DNA of 64,000 nucleotides from Daucus carota subsp. sativus (GCF_001625215.2 NC_030383.2:7700779-7764778); one strand, 5' to 3'. Shown: positions 21,106 to 35,100, counted from the first letter of the stretch. The notes: generated by a model not told the origin, from the sequence alone. Numbers and translations: made by a program.

Positions 21106-24100
21106 TTAGGACTTGGATGATTCTTTCTCTGCTGCGATATCCTTTTTGATTAAATTTTGGTAGTGACCGACTATGAAGAAGTACTGTCCATAACAAAGAG
21201 GAAAAAAAAAAAGCAATGAGAAGTTAAGAAAATAAACAGTACTTCAGCTATACCGAAAGTTCAGAATCTCACTTGGAATGCCGCAATTAATGGAATAAAC
21301 CATTTCCCTTTTTCATTTGGATTTGGCCCATCAATCAATTTTTTGTCAACAAAGATACTTTTGCTTCCATTTGAAACAACTTCTGTTATAGTTTTCACCA
21401 CGTTGGGAATCCAGGCAACTCCATTGGGAAGAATCTGAGTGAAAAGAGCGAATAGACCACATTGACAAATTAAAGTTCGATACGCAGTTAAAGAATCCAA
21501 CTACAAGAAGGCATAATAACATTTTTATACATTACGTTAGACAAAAGACCAACCTTCTCATCACTATCATTCTTAGTACATCTTCCACTGTTTTCAACCA
21601 AAACAACAGGGATCGCGTCCTATAGCAGCACCACCAAAAAAAGTGAGAAGAATGTATCAATTTTGCAATGATTAGCACGTATTAGTAATTCATAATGCCT
21701 CTATATAGTTTGCAAGGTCAAAGTAGCAGAAAGATGATAGGGTAAATAGATGACAACTCTGCTAGTAGATAATCATATAATAGAGAAAATTTGTGGAGGA
21801 CAAGTTTTGCTAGATTCAGCTGCTAGTTTAGTCATCCTACTGTTAATGATGTGTACAAGAGAACACTATTGATGTTTGTTCGTGTTAAAAGGTAAGTGCT
21901 ATATCCACCCCAGTAGCTAAGCATTCAAAAGTAAATGTATCATATATGCGAAATCTCTGCATCACATCTCTGTTTTCTTTAAAATGGCAATTAAGCTGAT
22001 AAGGAACAAAGTATGTTAGTGTCCCATGACAAAGTCAGTCCCTCCTTCCTATTTTTCCACTATATTTGTCTCTTTTCTCCACATATTATCGATGTTTATG
22101 CATATGCATGTCTATATGGGGGTGTCAGCATATGTATTAGTATACATGTACGATGTCTGTAGATCTCTGCCTGTGGGAATGTGTTTTTGAAATAAAAGGA
22201 ATATGATGTGCACAATTCCTACATTGACATCATTTTATTGAGTATTTTCTACCACATGGACATTTTTAAGAACATTAAAAATCATAGATTAAGAAGCAAA
22301 AATCTCAAAAATATATTCAATGGGCAAATAACAGAGATCTGAGAAACAAACACAATAGACGAAATTAACTAAGATATTCAAAAAAGAGTAAGGAAGTAGG
22401 CAGTCAATCGGGGATATGCAGAACATGACAGAAATTCATTAAATCATACAACATTTAAAGAATTTGCAGAGAATCTGAAAAAGCCTATAGTAACAGCCAC
22501 TAGGAAGATTGATTCTTGATTTTTGTAGAGTGGGCCACTATGGTTTCCCAGTGTTGTTTAAGGAAAAAGGTCCCAAAGGCCAAAGTTCCCCCCGAAGCAG
22601 CAAGACCCTCTTGGAGCCTAGGGGCAGAATGTCAGAAAGAGCGGCCCGATCAAACTAGTCATAAATAATTCAAATATATGTATATACGCACAAAGAGAGT
22701 ATACATTCAATATATGTATATATCCAAATAAGTACACCAAATCAAGCACATCAAAGAGAAATCAAGATATTATGCAGCTTATACGAACCAAAAGAATTGT
22801 AAATACTAGTAGTCTAGTACAGGACTTAACTTCAGTACACTATGTCTATACTTAAAGAAGGTATCAACTGGATATAAATATAGCATACCACAAAACAACT
22901 TTGAGAAGACTATTAATCTTTCAGCCATAGCCCACGTGACAAGTGAAATCAAACATTTTCGAAAGAATGATATCCACCTAATCAAAATGCCTGGAATGTC
23001 CTTCAATTTATCATTTTTTATTAAAATTATCTAACCACCGGGTTGACACATCCTTGATGCATGGCATGACCTTCACTTGTAGAAAAATAATTATTGTGTA
23101 TCGACATGCATACTCAAGGACTTAATGTAATCTAGCCCAAATATACATAATCTGGATGGTATCTAGAATCCATGATTCCTAGGCTTAATGCAACAAGGGT
23201 TTGGTATATACTAGTTATCCTGTTACAATTTTAGACAGAAAAATCTGACATGGTGATACTATTGTACCGGCAAACAAATAAGCCTCCTGCACTCCAACTT
23301 CCCTCCCTAAACACAATAAGAAAGACTACCTGAATCTTTTTAATCTTAGCTCCAAGGCCAACAACTTTCAACAGCGCCTCTGATCTTCTGGAAAAAAATT
23401 CATCATACCCCAAACCATCTGGTGGAGAGAGCTGAGCATGTGTGAGGACAACTATACCCCTACGCCAAATATCCTTACCAAAACTATCAGTAATAGCATT
23501 AACTATCTGACGATCCAAGTTGTCCACCCTATATGCATCCAGGCGGTCCACATATAGTAGCACATCTATTGTCTTGTTCAAAAGAAACCTGATGATATAA
23601 ACCCATAAAAAGCATATGGAATTTTTAATTTTAATCCAAAATGGTGTAGAGCAAATAGTGTCATTATAAAAAGAGGGCTCGACAAATATTGTATCTTTAA
23701 ATTATCGACCTTTTAATCATCTCGAGAGCCTGATCATTCACATATCCTCCCTCAACAAGCCCTGGAGTATCAATAATATTAAATGTAAATCCAGATCGCA
23801 ATCTTGAAACCATCACAGGCCTTGGGTTTTCTGACTGCAAAACCAGACAGTAAAGGTTAGAATAATATATAGAATTATTAAATGTTTGCTCACGTTGTCA
23901 CTTCAACAGAATGTGAATAGAACTATTACTTGGAAAGCACTGACAGTAACCGCTCTCTCCCCAATGATCGAGTTCACGGTTGAAGATTTTCCAACACCGC
24001 CTTTCCCCATAACAAGGATTGTCAATTCGCTCACATCCTAATATTCATACTGCACAGTCAGATCTTAATAAACCCATAATAATGATTAGTTACTGACATA

Positions 24101-24373
24101 TTACTTGCACAATAGAGACAAAGTAATATAAAATGCATGAAATATCTACAAAATGAAACCACAAATCAACATGGTTCAACTCATCACATTAATATGCTGC
24201 CTTTCTTTTTCCTTTCTGATCACTAATTCTACTACATATAAAATGAATATTTATATACATTAGAGGAAGCAGACCTTTTCCTTCAGCTGCGCCAACAATT
24301 CAATGAGTGTGGTTTGTGTGGCAGGTGGAAACTGTTGAATTCCGGTCCATTCTCGGATTAGCGGAGACGCCAT
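21106..24373 (-). CDS. TOC34: TOC34/33 chloroplast outer-envelope import receptor GTPase
   Basis: Toc34 receptors recognise transit peptides at the outer envelope and pair with Toc159 at the Toc75 channel. Seven coding exons in transcript order: 24373-24275, 24037-23930, 23834-23710, 23588-23330, 21619-21554, 21434-21273, 21183-21106; phases agree, 298 aa. The protein begins MASPLIREWTGIQQFPPATQ. GTPase motifs: P-loop GKGGVGKSS (about 44-52), DTPG (91-94), THAQ (160-163). Arg131 in LDAYRVDNLD aligns with the dimer-interface arginine (R130) of Arabidopsis Toc33. The C-terminal tail anchor spans WFIPLIAAFQ into YFFIVG, leaving about 18 cytosol-side residues after it as in the family. A 5' UTR intron is likely: a donor at 25052 (CTG|GTAACT) and an acceptor just before the ATG (GATCCAG|ATG). 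Intron 4 is 1.7 kb with nothing recognisable. Confidence 0.96.
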
Positions 24374-25991
24374 CTGGATCCCAAGGAAGAAGACCAACAT
24401 AAGGGGAGGAAAGAAGCACCCGACCACATATAAGAACGCAATTTACATTCACTTATAAAATTCCACATGGGCAAAGCGGTTCTATGTATAAAATGCACAA
24501 TAAACTAATACAGAAACAAGTTAGAGACTTCAGACTTCTGAGAGCACGAAACTGATATCAGTGCTCTCACCCCGTTTTACCACTCAACTAATACATAAAA
24601 CCGCTTTGCCCCTCACCCGTCACCCCCTTTTACCACTAAGTCTCGCTACAAAATTATCCCCTTATCCATATGTTCAACAGATTCTTACCTCAGTCATATC
24701 ATAGGTAATCAACACATCATCCACTACAACAAATTACGCAAATAAATTCCGCATGTACCTACATCAGAACTAATTCATACATTCTGTCGCATTACGCCAA
24801 AGTTCTTTCTTTCTGTTGCCTTAATTCTAGGTATCAAATAACACAACATACATATTCACATTGGCTTATTCATAAAATTTACTCTAAAAGTCACAAAATT
24901 AAAACACCCCTTATCAAGAAACAGCTATAATTGGGGTTTTAACACCTTAATTTTAACGCCTGTAAATACAGACAATACAAGCACAATAACAAAAATTCGG
25001 AATGAACAGAAAAAGTAAATGATTGAGACAAATGAAATTGCAAGTGAGTTACCAGTAGATGTATTGAGAGAAGAAGATAGGGTTTAAGAGAAACCCAATT
25101 GAGTTGTTGAGAGAGAAAGAAAGACCTTATCTATCGTCTTCGCTCTATGTATACAGCAGATATCTATACGTGTGCAAAGGTGTGTTTGGCTGTGTTCGAA
25201 CCGGGTTTCCAAAACCCGATACAACCGATCCAAAGTTCATTTTATTTCCGTCGGTTCAGTCCGCTGACATGTAAATCGAAATTTAATATTAGTTATTCTT
25301 TTAAAAATATACGAAACATAAAATAAAAATTTTCACTTAATTATGCATTAAAAGTTTAATAAGATTAATAGTTTAAAATTTCTATCATGTTTGTATTACA
25401 AAGATTTTTATTTCAGATTGGTTAATATATAATATATGATGAAATAGATGGTAATATTGTCTCTATTTTAAAATAAGCGATTTTACATAGTGTATTTTAA
25501 AATTTTAAGATATAAATAAAAATTACTTCAGTAACTTATTTTCTAAAAATTCACTTTTTTCAAATAAAAATTTATAATTATGGAGGAGGCAGTACTGCTT
25601 CAAGTGTGCTAGCTAGCCCGGCAGTTGCAACTTATACCAACATCGTTACATCAGCTGTAAATTGGATTCATTGGTATGTCGATAATGCGACAACCATGCC
25701 AATCCCTTACAAAAATTTTAGCTACATACATTATGTCCAGAATTAGTAGCATGCTACTGACCAAAAAAAATATGTTGAATGAGTTTTCCGCTGGATGACA
25801 CTGTAGTCCTCCGTATTCACATAAAAAATATTTAGAGTTAAAGGCATTCCGCGAAATAAACTGCCAGATAATATGTTGTAGCCTGTATGTCAGGGAACCT
25901 CACCCATCATATGTTTTTTGAGTTTAGTCCAAGGCAAAGAGCTTTGCATATGCAACTGGTGTATAATAAAGAAACCAACTCAAGTTATTGC
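24374..25991. other. TOC34 5' UTR intron and spacer to the hydrolase gene
   Basis: 25053-25140 looks like the TOC34 leader exon (GAGAGAGAAAGAAAGACC-type purine-rich sequence in plus orientation), and 24374-25052 would be its intron. From 25250 to 25991 the DNA is AT-rich and contains the hydrolase 3' UTR. I see no other gene. Confidence 0.5.
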
Positions 25992-28887
25992 TTAAACTGG
26001 TTGAGCTTGTAAATCACCAAAAGTGTTGTACAGGAAATTAGCAACTGCAGACAAAAATTCATCTGGTGTTTCTTCATGTGGCAAGTGGCCACAATTCTTG
26101 ATTACTTCAAAGCAAGATCCTGGTATGCTTTGGGACAGTCTCTTGGCATTCCAAGCAGGGACAAGCCGGTCATTATCTCCGGTCAGAATGAGAACTGGAT
26201 TTCATTATATGAATGTCAATATTTGATTTAAGGAGCAAGCTACTATGTACAACAAGATAAATTATATGCATTTATATTAACGCTAAATCTGTACATCATC
26301 ATATGTGCAAAATTTCATTCAGTCTTGCAGATACTGGTTTAGTTTAGATAAGGTGCAAAGAGAAACCTATATAGTTTAGTTAGATTTATTACCTGGACAT
26401 GAAATTTCATTCAGTCTTGCAGATACTGGTTTGGATTCAGATGCAGAATCAGCAAGAGTTGCTGCTGTAAATTCAAGAAGTGCCTTCTCCCAGCCCTTTG
26501 CTCTCAGTGGCTTCAATTGACAACAAGAGGAATGAAATTTGGGTAAGAAAAACAGTAATCTTTAATGGTATGTAGGCGTTTAGCATTTAACGAGGGCACA
26601 ACTATTTAGAATCAAGAATATATAGCTCTCAAATTTTTACCTTTTTATAACCATATAGATCATGATCCGTGATTTTCTTTGAATCGTGCCAAGAATTTTT
26701 AACAGCAAGTTCACCGAACTTATCTATTACAATCCTTATCTGAAATTCATGAAGACAAACAAACTTAGGATTTATCAGGACAGTGTAGCATAGACTAAGT
26801 TTCCCCGTGTGATAAGTATTACCAATATCACGCCAATGGTGGATCGTAGGAGTGCTACTAATGCTTTCTTATACAGAGATTTGAAGAAATCAACCACTCT
26901 TTTCACCACAAAGGATATTGCTTGTGCAATATATCTATATATCTTTGACAGAACGTTGCAGATCCTATTAAGTAGATTTGAAGGAACTTCTGAATTTGAG
27001 GTGTCCCTTTGAGTCTGTTCATCTGCTGTAGATTGAATTTTTGGGTCAATCTTCTGTTGGAAGGGGGGGGCTAGAATGGCGGGGGCGACAAGAATTAAAG
27101 CAGCAACGCGGTCAGGAGCTTCAAGGTATGCTTGAACAGCAACAAGTGCACCAGCTGAGTGCCTGTGCATCATTAAATCATTTAATGTATTCTGTGTACA
27201 ATTTTGTTGATATGTATATACTAGATATTACTATGTACTGTTATTGATTAGTATACAGATACTATCGAAATAGTGATTTAATTAGACCTTGACAGATAAT
27301 CAGAAGCCTCTCTCCTGGAAGAACCATAGTCTATATAGAAGGGAAACTTCACCACTTATGTTCATACAAAGTTTATTATACGAGGCAGTCATTGATTACT
27401 TGTAGTGCTAGAGAAGCATACGGATATGGCTATCACCTGTACTGTAAAGCATACTACTGGATGCCTAAAGCCAAACTTTTCAAGAAGGCGGATGTAGTAA
27501 AAAGGTACATCAGCGAGAGAACCATTTAACAACTCACCGTATTTTATTTTGGACAGCTCCTCTCATAGAGGAGGAAGGTTTGTGTGGTTTTAGTTTCGGT
27601 TTAAGTGTTGAACTAGTTTTATGCCCTTGACAACTGTGTAGACATCATGTTTAGTCCAGCTATATTTGTACTCAGTCATAAACTCAGCTGTACTCAGATA
27701 AATAGTAAAGCATGAAAACTTACCCGAATATAATTGCTTTATCGGATTTTAAGAAGTCGATAAAATTCAACGTTGCCAGTGCTGAAAACATGGTTGAATA
27801 AGGATTTAAGGGTTTTGTATCCTTCTGACTAGGAGACAATTGTTCAAACGGATTCACTCTTGATGTCAAGCCAAAGGCTGGTCTATCAAAGGCAAGAACT
27901 CTTGAAAAACTGAGTTGAGCCAGAGGCTTCATAACTCGATTCCATGAGAAAAGTGAGGCTCCGAATCCATGTAACAGGATCATAGGAATACCAAGTTTTA
28001 TCATCTTGTAGGGCAACTGAGAACTTGTCTCATCTGGCATGGCTTCTGATTCTGTGTGACACACCTTGTAATGAATCTGCAACCCCTTAAACTCGTAAAA
28101 ACAACTATCAGAGTCCGCTAAAAGTGCTGGTTCAAGTAATTCATGTTGATCAATCCCAGCTATTTTACGCCTTTTTGGAGTAGGCTTTGCTCCAGTAAGT
28201 TGCTCTGCAGACAGTCAAGAACAAGCTATCAAACCAAACTTATGTATTCCAAGTCAATTTTAATTCCCTAAAATTGCACACCATAGTTCAAAAGAAATGC
28301 ACTGATCAATGCCAGCATCCACATATGTAACAATAATTGTCTAAAACTCTAAATGTCGCATATTCAAAGCACTGCAAAACCAACAAAAAATCAGGCCCTT
28401 AAGTGCAATGTACAAATCAACTGTTGGCCTCAACACTCACGGTACAATCAAATAAGCAGCCTCTATTATAATCAGTTGATCACAATTCACAACTTAAGTG
28501 GTAAAACACAATGCAAAAGTAGACAATAAGAGACAAGAAGATATTGTGTCGAAAGAAATGGCCCATTAGCCATAATTTAAGACCCGGAGATCCTTCCTGG
28601 TGCACAACGCTCTCGCATCATCAACATCAAGGTCCAAGAATCGACCCAACGCACACTCATATATGAAAAATAATGGGCCATCAACCAGCACTTGAACATA
28701 AAAAATAAGTGAATGTTTTAGTATGAATACCTGTATACTCGATGCCAGAGCCTGAGGAGGCAGCAGCATTGGTGATGAGACCAAGTGTTACTAATCTTGG
28801 TGTAATTTTGGCAGCCTTATGAAAAAACAGTGTTTCTGAGGAAGATGGAGCTGAATTTCCTAAGGAAATGCTCCTCAAAACTGCCAT
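25992..28887 (-). CDS. Alpha/beta hydrolase, At3g10840-like, probably plastid
   Basis: Six exons in transcript order: 28887-28731, 28204-27724, 27162-26823, 26739-26641, 26510-26393, 26194-25992; phases agree, 465 aa. The first 50 residues are rich in Ser, Ala, Lys and Arg with few acids, a likely plastid transit peptide. Hydrolase landmarks: oxyanion loop ILLHGFGASLFSW, nucleophile elbow FGHSAGALVA (Ser formed across the exon 2/3 junction), acid in LTGDNDRLVPAWN, and His in NCGHLPHEE. A basic-hydrophobic insertion after the elbow (exon 3) is family-like. Substrate is unknown. The similarity to At3g10840 is from memory. A 31-bp piece of exon 5 is repeated in the intron downstream of it. An ATG-less in-frame extension lies upstream, so 28887 is the first usable ATG. 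Confidence 0.9.
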
Positions 28888-30189
28888 GGAATTCAGACTA
28901 CACTTACTGGTGCCAAAAGCCAAGGAACCTAGTACTCGAAGTGTTTATGTGGTCACATTCACTACTTGGAAGATAAGCTTGCTTTACTAACATTCGTACC
29001 ACACTCTACTGTAGCATTTCTATAACTAGTTGAGAAACCGCGCGTTGCGGCGGCCTATAAAAATTATATTAATGATTTAATATTAATTTTTGTAGAATGT
29101 AATTATTTTATGAATGTCTATAAAAAGTATATTAATGATTAAAAATTAATATCTGTAGGATAAAATAAATTTTATATTATAAAATTTTTGATATAATACA
29201 AATACTAATATATAAAATTGCAAAATTGGACTATAATTCATGGTGAAAAAATGAAAATAAATTTCTACACGTAATTAACAATTTAAAGCACGACGAATCT
29301 TAATTTTATTTGTGTTTTTTTTTTTGAAAAGTAATCATGTTCTTATATTGTTTTCCTTCAAATTTTTTTGGATTGATTGTGCACAAAAACATCTAACTTA
29401 AATCCGTTAGACAGCGGTCTATAACTACCCTTACGTGTAACAATTTTTATTTTTTAATATTGTATAAACAGCGTTCACTTAAAAGTTGCTTGAACGGAGC
29501 AAACACATAATGGATGAATAATATTTTCCAGTATACAAAGTAAATCATATAAAAATTAACAACAACAAACATGTCCGATGAACAAAACAAATATTATAAA
29601 AGAATAACCAACAAACATACATCACTCATAGTTAATTTATTGATATCATCCATCAAAATCATGTCAAGACTATTTTCTTCTCCCGTGTTTGAATTTGTCG
29701 ACTCCCACATAACGGTCTATAACTACTTTTGCTTAAAACAACCTTTATCTTTTTAATATAGTATAAACAACATTCACTTATCGTAGCTGCAGAAGAACGG
29801 CACCGTCGAGTTAGAAATCGAGCAAGAGAATTATCACCAGAGAGAGGTAAGATTGTGGTATTGAGAGAGAGTATGTTGTGTTTAGATGATCCAAAACCCT
29901 ACAACTTATAAGGGTATTTATAGGTGCAGAGAGACTTGTGTGATACTTTTTCCCATAATTAAATAATCGGAAACAAAATCAGATTAAAACTTTCAAGCGG
30001 TTATATTCCATAAATAATGTAAAACAAAATCAGATTCTAAAACTTGCTTCTAATATATCCGAAACTAAAAAAGGTAGTTATAAATTCTGATATTTTTCAT
30101 CCAAAAATTTCAGAAAATTAGAAAAATAGAACGGAGCGATGTGAGAGGCGCCACCTACACGCCCCTCGCTTCTCCTTTATATAAGTATA

Positions 30190-31320
30190 CTAGTTGAGAA
30201 TCCGCGCGTTGCGGCGGCCTATAAAAATTACATTAATGATTCAAAATTAATATTTATAGAATAAAATCAATTTGCGGTGACTTATAAAAATTATATTAAT
30301 GATTCAAAATTAATATTTATAAATTAAAATAAATTTTATATTATAAACATCTCGATGCAATACAAATATTAATTTTTAAAATTGCAAAATTGGACTATAA
30401 TTCATATGTGAAAAAATGATAATAAGTCTCTACATGTAATTAACGATTTAAAGCACGACGAATCTTAATTTTAATTGTGTTTTTCTTTTTGAAAAGTAAT
30501 CATGTTCTTGACTAACATTGTCATTAACTTTTCCAAACACTACTTCTTAGACACATACACCACTACCTGCATATAAATAGCATACGACTATACCGACTGA
30601 TGACATCAATAAAACAGACCGTAAGCTTGCAAACAACAACAAATACGTCCGACGACCAAAACAAATATTATAAAAGAATCACCGACAAACATATATCATT
30701 GTAATTAGGGGTGTGCATTCGGTTAACCGAAACCGAAATTGAAATTCTATGAAACTGCGATTAAACAACCGGATAACCGAAAAATAAAAATTTGGCTACC
30801 GAAAACCGAACCGAAGTATAAATTTCGATTAACCGAACCGAAATATAAATTTCGATTAACCGAACCGAAATTAATTTGGTTATTCGGTTCGGTTTTCGGT
30901 TAACCGAACCGAATGCACACCCTTAACTGTGATATTGAGAGACAGTGTAGGTTGTGTTTAGATGATCCAAAACCCTACAACCTATAAGGGTATTTATAGG
31001 TGCCGAGAAACTTGTGCGCTACTCTTTTCCATAATTAAATAATCTGAAATAGAATCAGATAAAAAACTTGCAAGCTACTATATTCCATAAATAATCTGAA
31101 ATAAAATCAGACTAACACTTTCAATTTATTATATTCCATAAATAATCTGAAACAGAATCAGATTAATTTATGCCAAGATATATACCATATCAATGAATCT
31201 GAAACATTTTTTTTTTATATTTTTCATCCAAAAATTCCAGAAAAATAGAAAAATAGAACGGAGCTATCTGAGAGGCGCCACCTACACGCCCCTCGCTTCT
31301 CCTTTATATAAGTATATTGA
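30190..31320 (-). mobile_element. Helitron A, same family, inserted in Helitron B
   Basis: The minus-strand 5' end is TCAATATACTTATATAAAGG at 31320. The 3' end has the same GC hairpin and spacer with CTAG at 30193-30190. It sits at an A^T inside the 5' tip of Helitron B (TCAA^TATACTT). Length is 1,131 bp, including a roughly 218-bp MITE at 30707. It is non-autonomous. Confidence 0.85.
30707..30924. mobile_element. MITE with long inverted repeats inside Helitron A
   Basis: Left end AGGGGTGTGCATTCGGTTAA and right end ACCGAATGCACACCCTT are inverted. The interior is made of repeated AACCGAAA and its complement, with two tandem copies of AAATTTCGATTAACCGAACC near 30820-30870. It forms an almost continuous hairpin. 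Confidence 0.75.
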
Positions 31321-32107
31321 TTGATTTCTATCTTTCAGACATGACGCGGGCAGGGTTTATTTCCATAAATATAAATATAACGTTCATTTGACACTGCTAA
31401 AATTCGTAAAGACGGGACAAAGCTCATTTCTTAAATATATTGTTCATTTGACATCGCTAAAATTGGTAAAAATTAAAATATATATACATATATATGACTG
31501 GTTCAAAAAGATTATTTATTTTAATATTAAATTTTAAATTCGATATTGTTTAAAAAATATATTTATAATAATAAATTCATTCGGAAATGTAATTAAGATG
31601 AATGTCTCTTTTCAGCTGAAATCATGATTAATTGGCTGACATTCTTATTCAGGACTCTTTGGGACCATGTCATTTTCACCATATATTTTTTGATGTTCAA
31701 TTAGGAATTCTGAACACTGCTCTTTTTCTTTTAAAGAGAGACGAAATTTCAAAGTTACCACCACATTCTTAAACTAGCTGCAGAGACTGAAAAATAAGCT
31801 GCAAACCACAGTAGATTTCAAAAGGCCAATGGAGGTTGCAGAATTACAAGTCATAGAAGTCAGAAGTAGACACGCAAACAGGCCTTCCGTGAGAACAATG
31901 TATGTTAGCCTCATCGAATTACCGAAAATCATTTTTATTATCATCGAACATAGTCGATCCACAACTCTATCCAAGTTTATGGGACTTCAATATATCAACG
32001 AACACATATAACCAATTAAATTTAATTGAAGAATGCATGATATATACGTTTATTAGCAGCAAAGATTCATATTTACAGCAGTAGAAAAAAATAGGGTCAG
32101 TCTAGCA

Positions 32108-35100
32108 TCATCTTGGCTTGTTTTCATTCTTCAAGAAACGGACATATTCCTGCTGGATCATCTCCCCTCCATTCACAGGGTCAAAACTACACCTGTAGAA
32201 GCTAAATAACAAGGGACAAGAAAAAAAATTGATTAACACAAGAGACTGATGCTCATAATATTTTTTGAAAGCAACAAAGTCCAGCTTCATTTGTATAAGA
32301 TATATACTGTAAAATTCAAGTGGCAAAGTTTATAAAGAGTTCACATGTCTTATCCACTAGGCCACAGACATATTTTGGAATTGATTGAAGGTTAGACATA
32401 CATATATTGAGATGCGGATATTTTTGACGTGATTGAAGGTAAGACACACATATATTGAGATATGATTATCTTGGACGTGATTGAAGGTTAGACATACATA
32501 TATAATATAAGGGATGCACAGAAAACGATTGGTTAATACTGGAATCTAAACCCACCGTCAGTGGCTCTAAATTCTGGCGGTTATCCATGGTGACACCATT
32601 AGAACCGGTAGAGAAATACTACATATAGAATATAGGAAGAAGAGTTTCTGCAGTTCACTCCAAAGAAGCTATTAAACTCGAAGCCTATAATATAGATTCA
32701 CACTTAAATATATGGGGGTAAATTCCCCCATTCCCCACTGTAGATACGTCCTAACAATATTGACATGACATAAAAAGGCATCAACTTTGTGAAAACAGAT
32801 CTTCACATAGCAGGAAGTTAATATGATTATGTTGATGACTTCTTACCTTCCATCCATGCTGACGATGACAAGTGTGTTCTGAGATCCGAATGCAGCACTA
32901 AAGTGTGTACACTCTGATATGTGGAACTGAGCAAATGACCACTCTGAGCTAAAATATTTCGGCAAGACCCCTGTGTTGAAATTTTACATGCATAAAAGTT
33001 CAATATGGCAAGACAACCACTAAGACGAGATAGTCTACACTACAATCTATAGTCATACAGCTTAGAAAGCCAAGCCGCAGAGAAGGATATAATATTTCTG
33101 CTGCTTGTGAATTTTATTTAATTTTGGAGTTTGTCTATATATGCAGACCTCAAACTATTTCTAAATAATGCCACATTGCCAAGACTGATAATTGTATCCT
33201 CAGATCCAAAAGGAAACACTGAATATTCACACCAAATTTCTTCATTTGCCCTTACTGCAAAGTTACAGAACAGCTTTTATTTGACATAAAGCAATGAGCA
33301 CACTGTCAGGAGACGACTAAATAGTTAAAAATTCGAACCTTTCATGAATGACAATGATGAACCAGGATTTGCCCCCGTACTCGGAGATATAAGGGCTTCA
33401 AGTGAAGATGATGAATTCTGGTGAACAAATGCTGGACTTTTCATAGCACTAGACTGAAAAGATGTGTCCTCCCCAGCGCCTCGTACCCTAAGACTGAATA
33501 TATGAACAGTACCTTTGTCACTTGAAACAGCCAGCCACTGCACATTCGGGGAGAGAGCAATACTGTATATATCTGCTCGGTCCACTCCTCTACGTACCTA
33601 CAAGAAAGATATATATTTTGAACTTATTAAACCTCTCAACATGCTAATCTGAAAAGCTGAAAGCAATTCTAAATTAGTTGTCCTTAATACAAAGAAACTA
33701 ATACAATTTAAGCATAAACATTGTTTGGCGTGTGTGTGGGTTTTTATTTTTGGAAGGGGGTTTTGGGAGGGAATATGTATAATGTATAAATTATAATAGT
33801 TGCAGCCTAAAATGCAACCATGCAATATCCCAGTCTTAAAAAATAAGCTATCAGATCAACCAGAAGAAAGCAAAGTTGTTAAGTCGACAAGTCGAGACTC
33901 GGTGCCAGTACTTGGAATGACTAGTCGACAAGTCGCCTGACTAATCGTAAAAAGTCGACAAGTATTCGACAGACGTATAATTTCCAAAGTGGTCTGGGTT
34001 GCTCCTTTAGCATGCCTATCTTCAACAACCTGTTCAGGGGACTTCGTGAACATTGAAGCAACTGACTTGCTACTAACAGCAGAGAAGGTATCACAGTTTA
34101 TTGACTCTATAGATTATAGGAGTAAATTTAATAAATTAATAACTTGTATTCTGAAAAACCAATTGATAACTTGGAAATCAAGAGCTCGAAACCTGAAGTT
34201 TACGGCTAAGTTTTTAAAGAAAGAAATTATTTTTTTAACATCCTACAGCGGTTAGATAAAAGACTATTTGGACCTTTATAAGCACAAACAAATAACTAAT
34301 GTATACCAATTTGCTAGCACTTTTGGGCCGACCAGTGTTGGGTTGTTGGGTCCGGTAAGCATTAAGTTATAGGCTTGGAATGTTATAAATGGTATCAAAG
34401 AAAGGTTTATCAGGAGTTGCTAGGACTGCAGCATAACAAGCAGAGAAATTTAAATGGGGGTTGAAGCCGTCTCTCAAGATGTCTATCATTTCTTCTACAT
34501 TTCAGAATGTGGCAGAGGTAGCTGATGCAGCCAAGGATGTTGAGAAAGAGCACATAGATTTCCGAACCAACAGATCTGAGAGTAGTCATAAGAGGGGAGA
34601 TGATCAGCATATTACAGCACATGGTAGGCAATGGTATGGAGGTCAGAATAGTCAGCATGGACAGTGGCGTGGGCAGAATCAGAATAGGGGAGATCATTCA
34701 GCTTATGGTCAGAGACATAACTAGTTTGGTGGTCAGAAACAGAACCAGTATAGTGGTCAAGGACAGGCTCAGCTGGGGCAGACTCAGCAGTTTCAGCAAC
34801 AGGCCAAAATAGTCAAAAAGGACATGGACAGGGACGTTATCTGGTATATTTCGGCTTATTTTCGGATTCAGAATTCTGGACTAGACCTGATTTTCGGAAA
34901 AGGCTCAGGATTTGACCCGGGTTGTCACATATGGTATTAGAGTCAACTGTCGAAAGCTTGATTAGTCAAGTTGCCGGAGGTGGGGACACGAAGGCTGGTG
35001 GTATTATCCCACAATGGCAAGAATTTGGAGATGGGGACACTAAGTCAGCCGGTATTATCACACAATGGCTAGAGAGGTACGATTTAGGCCTATGGGCTAT

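Larger units (their letters stand above)
29026..31324 (-). mobile_element. Helitron B, interrupted by Helitron A
   Basis: On the minus strand the 3' end is a GC hairpin (CCGCCGCAACGCGCGG), then TTTCTCAA and CTAG at 29029-29026, followed by T. Its main body is 29026-30189. Its first four 5' bases, TCAA, lie at 31324-31321 preceded by A, split off by insertion of Helitron A. Own length is about 1,168 bp and there is no helicase frame. Internal words shared with A include GATCCAAAACCCTACAAC and CCTACACGCCCCTCGCTTCT (plus-strand orientation). Confidence 0.8.

Noticed and set aside
22540-22660. GC-richer patch in TOC34 intron 4 (GGTCCCAAAGGCCAAAG)
   Set aside because: No repeat ends, no open frame and no splice pair; nothing to call.
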